Assembly: GCF_003051105.1 (NCBI RefSeq)
Contig: NZ_QAOO01000001.1
Location: 62,001 to 126,000, forward strand
Direction of reading: 5' to 3'
Source of the DNA: Nitrosomonas nitrosa
GTDB lineage: Bacteria; Pseudomonadota; Gammaproteobacteria; Burkholderiales; Nitrosomonadaceae
Length of the DNA stretch: 64,000 nt
Positions 57,720 through 64,000 of this stretch are shown in pieces. How positions within the stretch are numbered: position 1 is the first letter of the stretch; every line of letters starts with the position of its first letter. Below the pieces are notes generated by a model. The model saw nothing but the letters and a program-made list of their open reading frames with translations. It had not been told where the DNA came from and made no database searches. Position numbers and translations under genes: made by a program.

Positions 57720-58742
57720 TTAATTTTGTGATAGTCCGCTGGTAAGCAATTTGGCGGTAATGTCGACGATAGGAATCACACGTTCATAAGCCATGCGCCT
57801 TGGGCCGATGACACCGACTGTCCCAACGACTTCTCCTTCGATTTCATAGGGGGCGGTGACGACGCTGACTTCGTTCAAGACAGCGACATCAGATTCTCCA
57901 CCTATGAAAATTTTTACGCCATGCGCCTGACGACTTAATTCCATCAGCCTAAGCAGTTTAGTTTTGCGCTCAAATAATTCAAATAATTCTTTGAGATTGG
58001 CTAGATTATCGGAGAGATCTTTGACGTCGAGAAGTTTATGCTCGCCAGCAAGTATGACTGCTTCACTACTTTCCCGGATGACATCACTGCTTACTTCAAT
58101 CGCCGTATTCATGAGTTTGGTCATGTCGGAACGTAATTGCTTCAATTCATTTTGAAGCCGGCTGCGAATTTCTTCTATTGTGCAGCCTGCGTAGTGCTGA
58201 TTGAAAAAGTTGCTTGCTTCAATCAAATCTGATTGACTGTACGCTGTTTCAGTAAAAATAATGCGATTCTGCACGTCGCCTTCTGGCGTAACCATGATGA
58301 GCAGAATACGTTTTTCGGACAACGCCATAAACTCAATGTAACGGAAGACGGCACCGCCGGAACGTTTAGGTGTGATGACTACGCCTGCAAACCGAGTCAA
58401 TTCCGAAAGCAGTTGTGATGCGACATTGATGAGCCTTGATGGGTTATCGGGATGCATCTGATTTTCCAGAAGAGAGACTTCTTTGCTATCCAACGATTTG
58501 ACTACCAGCAAGCTATCGACAAAAAAACGGTAGCCTAACGCTGTCGGAATCCTTCCTGCTGATGTATGAGGGCTTGTGACATAGCCCATTTCTTCAAGGT
58601 CGACCATGACATTACGAATCGTGGCAGGGCTGAGGTCCAAACCTGAAAATTTCGAAAGCGAACGGGAACCAACTGGCTCGCCATCATGAATATAGCGTTC
58701 AACCAGAGTCTTGAGCAAAATTTTGGTACGTTCGTTAAGCAT
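57720..58742 (-). CDS. hrcA: Heat-inducible transcription repressor HrcA
   Basis: 340 residues. The N-terminal winged helix (about 1-75) carries ILLKTLVERYIHDGEPVGSR, LDLSPATIRNVMVDLEEMGY and SPHTSAGRIPTALGYRFFVD, followed by a GAF-like dimer domain with GVVITPKRSGGAVFRYIEFM and the terminal GTVGVIGPRRMAYERVIPIV. HrcA binds the CIRCE inverted repeat at groE/dnaK promoters and is tuned by GroEL. No CIRCE element and no dnaK-grpE genes are in the window. It is divergent from nadK. Confidence 0.97.
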   Translation of the reverse strand: MLNERTKILLKTLVERYIHDGEPVGSRSLSKFSGLDLSPATIRNVMVDLEEMGYVTSPHTSAGRIPTALGYRFFVDSLLVVKSLDSKEVSLLENQMHPDNPSRLINVASQLLSELTRFAGVVITPKRSGGAVFRYIEFMALSEKRILLIMVTPEGDVQNRIIFTETAYSQSDLIEASNFFNQHYAGCTIEEIRSRLQNELKQLRSDMTKLMNTAIEVSSDVIRESSEAVILAGEHKLLDVKDLSDNLANLKELFELFERKTKLLRLMELSRQAHGVKIFIGGESDVAVLNEVSVVTAPYEIEGEVVGTVGVIGPRRMAYERVIPIVDITAKLLTSGLSQN

Positions 58743-58975
58743 CTGTTTATTCTACACGATTCAATCCTACTGGAAGAGGATGTTGTAAGATAAAATTCTG
58801 TCTTATCCCGTCAATAGATTACTATCGAGAAAAATCATCATGCGCGGTTTATCGCGCTTCCAATGACTAACTGAGTAATATTTTACCTTTCAGATTTTTT
58901 GCCTTTCAGCTATGCTGCGTTGGTATTGCAAATTTTTCTAAGGACATTTGATATTTCAAATCATATTTTGTTTCA

Positions 58976-59860
58976 ATGAGCGCTTTTTTCAAAAAAATTG
59001 CCTTGATCGGCAAGCATAAGAATCCAGATATCCTCGCCCCGTTATTGAGTTTAGCGAATTATTTGATCAGCCGCGACTTTGAGGTCGTGCTGGACCAATT
59101 GACTGCCGCGCATATCGGCAAAATTGACTATCCAGTACTGACATTGGAGGAAATCGGGGCACAAGCCGATCTTGCAGTCGTTTTGGGTGGAGATGGAACG
59201 ATGCTCAATATTGCGCGGATTCTTGCGCCGTTTAACGTGCCTTTGGTGGGGGTCAATCAAGGTCGGCTTGGTTTTTTAACTGATTTGACGGTCGATACTA
59301 TGATAGAAACACTTGGTGCAATGCTGGATGGACAATTCGTGACAGAACAGCGAATGCTCTTGTCAGCCGAGGTGCTACGAAATGAAATCTGTGTATTTAG
59401 GGCGTTAGCTTTCAATGACGTGGTCGTGCATCGAGGAATCAGCAGCGGGATGATTGAATTCGAAGTGGGAATCAACAATGAATATGTCTATTCGCTGCGT
59501 TCCGATGGGCTGATTGTGGCAACACCCACCGGTTCGACAGCGTATGCGCTTTCTGCAGGTGGTCCCATTCTTCACCCTGGTCTGGATTTGATCGAACTGG
59601 TGCCGGTTTGTCCGCATACCTTAAGTAACCGCCCCATCGTGGTTGCGCCGGATGCCTCGATTGAGATTAAAGTACGTTACACGACCGAAACTAAAATCTA
59701 TGCAGACAGTCATTCCTGGTTTGACTTGGGGGAGCATGACAAAATTGTCGTGCGGCGTTTTTCCGAGACGGTTAAATTGTTGCATTCAGTCGATCATAGC
59801 TTTTACCGTATGTTGCGGGAAAAGCTAGGGTGGAGTGGTATTCCCCAAAAGAATCATTGA
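58976..59860 (+). CDS. nadK: NAD kinase
   Basis: 294 residues. The GGDGTMLNIAR motif (71-81, Asp73 catalytic) and the glycine-rich SDGLIVATPTGSTAYALSAG are intact; HTLSNRPIVVAPDASIEI is the conserved C-terminal strand set. It makes NADP from NAD and ATP. It lies 10 nt before recN, and is divergent from hrcA, a layout common in betaproteobacteria. Confidence 0.97.
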   Translation: MSAFFKKIALIGKHKNPDILAPLLSLANYLISRDFEVVLDQLTAAHIGKIDYPVLTLEEIGAQADLAVVLGGDGTMLNIARILAPFNVPLVGVNQGRLGFLTDLTVDTMIETLGAMLDGQFVTEQRMLLSAEVLRNEICVFRALAFNDVVVHRGISSGMIEFEVGINNEYVYSLRSDGLIVATPTGSTAYALSAGGPILHPGLDLIELVPVCPHTLSNRPIVVAPDASIEIKVRYTTETKIYADSHSWFDLGEHDKIVVRRFSETVKLLHSVDHSFYRMLREKLGWSGIPQKNH

Positions 59861-59869
59861 TAGGCGGCA

Positions 59870-61558
59870 ATGCTAGTCCATTTGACTATTCGTGATTTTG
59901 TGATTGTCGATCTGGCTGAACTGACTTTCAAATCAGGTTTTACAGTTTTGACCGGTGAGACGGGTGCTGGAAAATCCATTTTGATTGATGCTCTAATGTT
60001 GGCTTTGGGTGGGCGTGGTGAAATAGGGCAGATCCGTCATCGCTGTGAGCGTGCTGAAATCATTGCAGAGTTCGATATCAGTGCATTGCCAGTGATGCAG
60101 AATTGGCTGCAGGAACAGGATTTGCAGGGTGATCCGAACGCATGCCTCATTCGCCGTATCGTCGACATCAATGGTCGCTCTCGCAGCTTTATCAATGGTC
60201 ACAGTGTGACATTGCAACAGCTGCGTGCTGCAGGCGAATATCTGGTAGACATTCATGGGCAACATGCCCACCAATCGTTATTGCGTAACGATACTCAGCG
60301 TCAGCTACTAGATGGGTACGCAGGCAACGAAAAATTGGTCAAGGAGGTCGCTGCAGCTTATCAGCGGTGGCAACAACTGTATCAACAGTTAGTGATTTGG
60401 CAGCAAAATAGTGCGCAATTTTTGCAGGAACGCGCGCAATTAGATTGGCAAATTCAAGAAATTTCCACCTTGAATTTTTCTCCTGAAGAATGGCAACAAT
60501 TACAAACCGACCACAATCGCTTGACGCACATGGCCAGTTTGCTGGAAACCATCGAATCCAGTTTGGCCGTATTGTCGGAAAACGAATTGGCGGTGCTGGA
60601 GCAATTGCGTATGGTACTGGCCCGTTTGCATCAGTCACTCGATATAGATCATGATCTCAAATCGCCTTATGATTTGCTTGAGTCAGCTCAAGTGCAATTG
60701 CAGGAAGCCGTGTACGAATTGAAGCACTATCAGCAATCCCTAGACCTCGATCCGCAAAGCTTGCATGTTGTGGAGGAACGAATCACAGCCATCCATGCAT
60801 TGGCTAGAAAATATCGTATCCTGCCGGAGGCGTTACCAGAATTGCTGCTGGAGCTGACTCAGCGATTACAGACGCTCAGTAATGATACCGATGGGATTGG
60901 CCTCACTGAAGCCGTATCAGCAGCCAAGCATGCTTATGACAAACTTGCCAACAAGCTCAGCAGCAAAAGAAGAGAAGCTGCAGCGAAACTTGCTCAGCAG
61001 GTAACGGAAGCAATGCAGACACTGGCCATGGCGGGAGGGTGTTTTGATATCGTTTTAAATCCTGTTGATCCTGACGGCGCACAGGGTGGTATGCATGGAC
61101 TCGAACAAGTTGAGTTTAAGGTTTCAACACATAAAAATTTACCAACCCGGCCGCTAGCCAAAGTTGCGTCAGGTGGCGAATTATCACGCATCAGCCTTGC
61201 GATACAAGTCATTACCAGCCAGGTGGGTACAGCACCAACCTTGATATTTGATGAAGTGGATGCAGGTATCGGTGGCCGCGTCGCAGAAATTGTCGGAAAA
61301 CTTCTCAGGCAATTAGGGAAAACCAGACAGGTATTTTGTATTACTCATTTAGCCCAGGTTGCTTCGATGGGAGAGCAGCATTGGCAGGTTTCCAAGGCAG
61401 CACAATCGAATATTGGCGGTGTGGTGAGTGCAATTCGTTTATTAACCGAGCAAGAACGTGTCGAAGAAATTGCGCGTATGTTGGGTGGGATGAAAATAAC
61501 GGACACTACCCGCCAGCATGCTATCGAGATGTTGCAAGGCAGCGGATCGACACCGTAG
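59870..61558 (+). CDS. recN: DNA repair protein RecN
   Basis: 562 residues, an SMC-like protein. Walker A GETGAGKS (29-36), the intervening coiled coils (about 155-370), the signature LAKVASGGELSRISLAIQVI and Walker B TLIFDEVDAGIGG, with QVFCITHLAQVASMGEQHW after it, are intact. It tethers DNA ends in double-strand break repair. It begins 10 nt after nadK. No LexA-box-like motif was noticed upstream. Confidence 0.97.
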   Translation: MLVHLTIRDFVIVDLAELTFKSGFTVLTGETGAGKSILIDALMLALGGRGEIGQIRHRCERAEIIAEFDISALPVMQNWLQEQDLQGDPNACLIRRIVDINGRSRSFINGHSVTLQQLRAAGEYLVDIHGQHAHQSLLRNDTQRQLLDGYAGNEKLVKEVAAAYQRWQQLYQQLVIWQQNSAQFLQERAQLDWQIQEISTLNFSPEEWQQLQTDHNRLTHMASLLETIESSLAVLSENELAVLEQLRMVLARLHQSLDIDHDLKSPYDLLESAQVQLQEAVYELKHYQQSLDLDPQSLHVVEERITAIHALARKYRILPEALPELLLELTQRLQTLSNDTDGIGLTEAVSAAKHAYDKLANKLSSKRREAAAKLAQQVTEAMQTLAMAGGCFDIVLNPVDPDGAQGGMHGLEQVEFKVSTHKNLPTRPLAKVASGGELSRISLAIQVITSQVGTAPTLIFDEVDAGIGGRVAEIVGKLLRQLGKTRQVFCITHLAQVASMGEQHWQVSKAAQSNIGGVVSAIRLLTEQERVEEIARMLGGMKITDTTRQHAIEMLQGSGSTP

Positions 61559-61947
61559 CCGTTAGAAACGATTCAAATGAATACTTTTCTGGCGGTAGTC
61601 CTTTGCTAGATAAACATTGAAATTAATTAATACAGCTTTAACATCGAAATATATTTGAAGTAATAATGCAATGCTTGGGATAACAGGGGTGTTTCGCTTT
61701 TGCCCCAGTATTCTGCAAAACTGAAATATAAATGCCTCATACCTTGCTGTAAGACATTATCTTTACCAGCATCTTACCAGCCAAATCTTTTTTACCTGCT
61801 GAAGAAAAATCACCGTGTATAGCCATTTCGATCGGGTTCAGTTCTAATGGCACCCTCTCTTAAGTTATCGATTATTCAAGGCATCATCAATGATTATTTA
61901 AATATAGCTAAATTGTTCGTGTAATCGTTCATTAGCCATGCATTAAA
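61559..61947. other. Intergenic stretch after recN
   Basis: About 390 nt with no gene. A GGGGTG-loop-TGCCCC hairpin near 61686-61704 lacks a T-run. Nothing else could be supported. Confidence 0.4.
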
Positions 61948-61950
61948 TTG

Positions 61951-62400
61951 ATGAATAATAGTTTATCTAATGCGGCGCTAGATGTGCTGCAAGATAGACT
62001 TGGATGGCGCAAATTTTATTCAAGCTTAGTCATTTTTTTCCGATATGAAGTAAATAAAAATAAAAATCATAAACAACGAGTGGATATGGATGAAACGATT
62101 TTATACTCTGAATGGAGGTTTTCTGAACCTGAGTGGATTCCAGCCAATTGCACCCACGATAGCATTATTATGTTTGTTGCATCCTGTGGTTCGTTACGAT
62201 TTTATTGTGGGATTACCCAAGAAGCTATCAATGATTATTTTCAGAATACTGAGGATACTCGCGAAATAGCAATGTATACATATAAAAAACATGCCGATCG
62301 TATTCATGCGGTGGCTGTGAAGCTTATTAAACATGGTACGGTTTATATTAATGGTTTGTATTTGATTACGTCTGATTTGGCGTATTACTATCGTCTTTAG
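61951..62400 (+). CDS. DUF1488-like small protein
   Basis: 149 residues from ATG 61951 (a TTG precedes it). The part from about 70 to 142 resembles DUF1488: a FVASCGSLRFYCGITQEAIN strand pair and helix, an acidic spacer, then KKHADRIHAVAVKLIKHGTV and YLITSDLAYYY, paralleling the family's IS-x-EAL / F-x-x-HRDRIEA-x-A / TS-D-F pattern. The N-terminal 55 residues (charged, KNKNHKQR) match nothing I know. The function of the family is unknown. No strong ribosome site, so expression is less certain. It sits between recN and cti without operon partners. Confidence 0.6.
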   Translation: MNNSLSNAALDVLQDRLGWRKFYSSLVIFFRYEVNKNKNHKQRVDMDETILYSEWRFSEPEWIPANCTHDSIIMFVASCGSLRFYCGITQEAINDYFQNTEDTREIAMYTYKKHADRIHAVAVKLIKHGTVYINGLYLITSDLAYYYRL

Positions 62401-62698
62401 CGACAAATTCGCCAGACAATGAACTGTGAGGGAGAACAGTGTAGAGCAGTTCTGTTTATTTCATTAGTTCTTCCCGCAGCCCCTTCCCCCGAAGGATTAT
62501 TCTTCCAAGTCGTAAGCTCAAACTTCAATCAGAAAAGACAGTTCTAAGCTGTTAATTTGGAAAGCTATCTATGATATCCGGTCTTGCAGGAGGCCGTAAT
62601 ACTTATTACGAGCTCTCTACAAAGACAATACTGTGCTTCCGATAAAACTGACCATGCTGTAGAATTTTTGCTCATTTGAAAAAAGCAGAGTTTAGCCG

Positions 62699-64000
62699 AT
62701 GCGTGTGTTACGTCCGTTGTTGTATCTGTTTGGTCTCCTTTCTTTGTTATTTTTGTTTCTGATTATGAGTGGTTCGATATCGGATAGCAACCCAATACCG
62801 GCTTCTGTTCTGCCTGCACCAGTCAAGCAACGGGTATCCTATACAAAAGAAATTCAGCCTATCCTTGAGTCCAAATGTCTTGCTTGTCACAGCTGCTTCG
62901 ACGCTCCTTGCCAGCTCAAACTGGAAAATACCGAGGGATTGTTGCGTGGCGCGATTCATGAAGAAATATATGATGGTGTACGTACTGAGGCCATGTCGCC
63001 CACCCGATTAGGTATCGATGAATTGACGATAGATGGCTGGCGGGAGAGGGGATTCTTTTCGGTGCTTCACGCTGAAAATGAACAGTCACTTCCCCTCATG
63101 TTAAGCATGCTTAGGTTGGCAAAGCAGCATCCTTTCCCACCGAACAGTAAACTGCCGGATTCAATTGAATTGGGTATTACGCATAAAAATCATTGTGTTT
63201 CCAGCGATGGATTTCCGGATTATGCTCGGGAAAATCCACTCAAAGGGATGCCTTTTGCCACCACTGGACTGAGTGATCTGGAATATGCGCTTATGGCTGG
63301 CTGGCTGGAACAAGGCGCAATGGTTCCAAAGGAAACTATTATCCTTACCGAGGGCGAGAAACAGGCTATTGGTGCATGGGAATCGCTATTTAATCGGGAA
63401 GATAAACGAGGTCGGTTGGTTGCACGCTGGTTATTTGAACATTTGTTTCTAGCGTATTTATACTTTCCAGATCAGGAGGGTGAGCTGCGTTTTTTCGAAT
63501 TGTTGCGCTCATCAACCCCTCCAGGTAAAGCTATTAATCCGATTGCAACCGTTAGCCCAAATGATGATCCGGGTGGGCCATTCTTTTATCGATTGCGGCC
63601 GGTTATAGGTAGTATCGTACATAAGCGGCGCATTACCTACCCTCTGGATCGGGCAAAGCAACAGCGGATCGACGAATTGTTTTTCAGCGAATACTGGCCT
63701 GTAGGTGAGTTGCCAGGCTATACCTATACCGAGCGTGCCAATCCATTTGTGACATTTGCTGCAATACCGGCTTACGCACGCTATCAATTTATGCTGGATG
63801 AAGCGGAATATTTCGTACGCACCTTCATTCATGGCCCAGTATGCCGTGGCCAGATTGCAACCGATGTGATCCGCGACCACTTCTGGACATTGTTTCAAGC
63901 ACCTGAATCTGACCTTTACGTTACAGATGAGGCTTATCGGGAGGAAGTCACACCTATGCTCGGATTGCCCGGGCAGAACGACGACCTGCTAAAAGCAGGC
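62699..64000 (+). CDS. cti: Fatty acid cis/trans isomerase, 5' part (runs off the window)
   Basis: Open from ATG 62699 to the right edge, 434 codons without stop; the full protein is usually ~750-790 residues. A signal anchor covers about 4-24. A cytochrome-c heme site Cys60-x-x-Cys63-His64 lies in SKCLACHSCFDAPCQLKL, typical of Cti. Further conserved parts are RTEAMSPTRLGIDE, GMPFATTGLSDLEYALMAGW, LFEHLFLAYLYFPDQ, FYRLRPVIGSIVHKRRITYP and RTFIHGPVCRGQIATDVI. The enzyme converts cis to trans unsaturated membrane fatty acids in the periplasm upon solvent or heat stress. No ribosome site stronger than AGCAGAG is seen. The C-terminal half is outside the window. Confidence 0.95.
   Translation, partial: MRVLRPLLYLFGLLSLLFLFLIMSGSISDSNPIPASVLPAPVKQRVSYTKEIQPILESKCLACHSCFDAPCQLKLENTEGLLRGAIHEEIYDGVRTEAMSPTRLGIDELTIDGWRERGFFSVLHAENEQSLPLMLSMLRLAKQHPFPPNSKLPDSIELGITHKNHCVSSDGFPDYARENPLKGMPFATTGLSDLEYALMAGWLEQGAMVPKETIILTEGEKQAIGAWESLFNREDKRGRLVARWLFEHLFLAYLYFPDQEGELRFFELLRSSTPPGKAINPIATVSPNDDPGGPFFYRLRPVIGSIVHKRRITYPLDRAKQQRIDELFFSEYWPVGELPGYTYTERANPFVTFAAIPAYARYQFMLDEAEYFVRTFIHGPVCRGQIATDVIRDHFWTLFQAPESDLYVTDEAYREEVTPMLGLPGQNDDLLKAG

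Overview
The window reads as a piece of chromosome from a betaproteobacterium close to Nitrosomonas (Nitrosomonadaceae). This is inferred from low to moderate GC, the gene order tpiA-secG-tRNA-Leu-nuoA to nuoN, the hemH-hrcA / nadK-recN block, a zapA-6S RNA pair, and the presence of both a sodium-pumping NQR and a complete proton-pumping complex I. No ammonia-oxidation gene lies in the window, so the genus is a judgement rather than a proof. There is no phage, intact insertion sequence or CRISPR array.

Left end (1-4.2 kb): small stress and envelope genes, mostly on the minus strand. They are a secreted EF-hand protein with HvfA/bufferin-type EGKCG motifs, two CsbD-like proteins, a frameshifted two-BON-domain gene, a collagen-like mini-lipoprotein that has lost its start, an exported protein of three ~53-residue repeats that I do not recognise, and a periplasmic carboxypeptidase-regulatory-like protein. 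Several pieces look decayed.

4.2-9.1 kb: an ECF42-type sigma factor followed by seven small genes (three YCII/DGPF proteins, three VOC/glyoxalase-fold proteins, one DUF1428 protein). Two near-identical promoter elements (TGTCGA, 17 nt, CGACTAT) precede the first and second target genes. This is a self-contained regulon of unknown physiological role. A PQQ-type sugar dehydrogenase, a small membrane protein and a CBS-domain protein follow.

12.1-19.4 kb: nqrABCDEF and an ApbE flavin transferase whose C-terminus is fused to an NqrM-like maturation domain, so one polypeptide may carry two NQR maturation functions. 19.4-23.5 kb: a lone cheY behind a sigma-28 promoter, a VIT-family transporter, a dihydrolipoamide-dehydrogenase-like flavoprotein, a small coiled-coil protein, zapA and 6S RNA. 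23.6-26.0 kb: a sugar-permease-free PTS operon (IIA-Man, HPr, EI), then a sulfotransferase.

27.7-43.7 kb: tpiA, secG, tRNA-Leu(GAG) and all fourteen nuo genes, closed by a bidirectional terminator. 43.8-64 kb: a second PQQ-type dehydrogenase, htpG behind a sigma-32 promoter, ogt, xerD, a serine/alanine-glyoxylate aminotransferase, two envelope-polysaccharide genes, an Mla-type lipid ABC transporter pair, dapE, hemH, hrcA, nadK, recN, a DUF1488-like gene, and the first 434 codons of a fatty-acid cis/trans isomerase that runs off the right edge.

Taken together, the window is dominated by respiratory quinone chemistry (NQR and Nuo, which in a chemolithotroph could also make NADH by reverse electron flow) and by membrane stress handling (Cti, HtpG, HrcA, Mla), with one accessory ECF42 regulon and a decaying small-protein region at the left.
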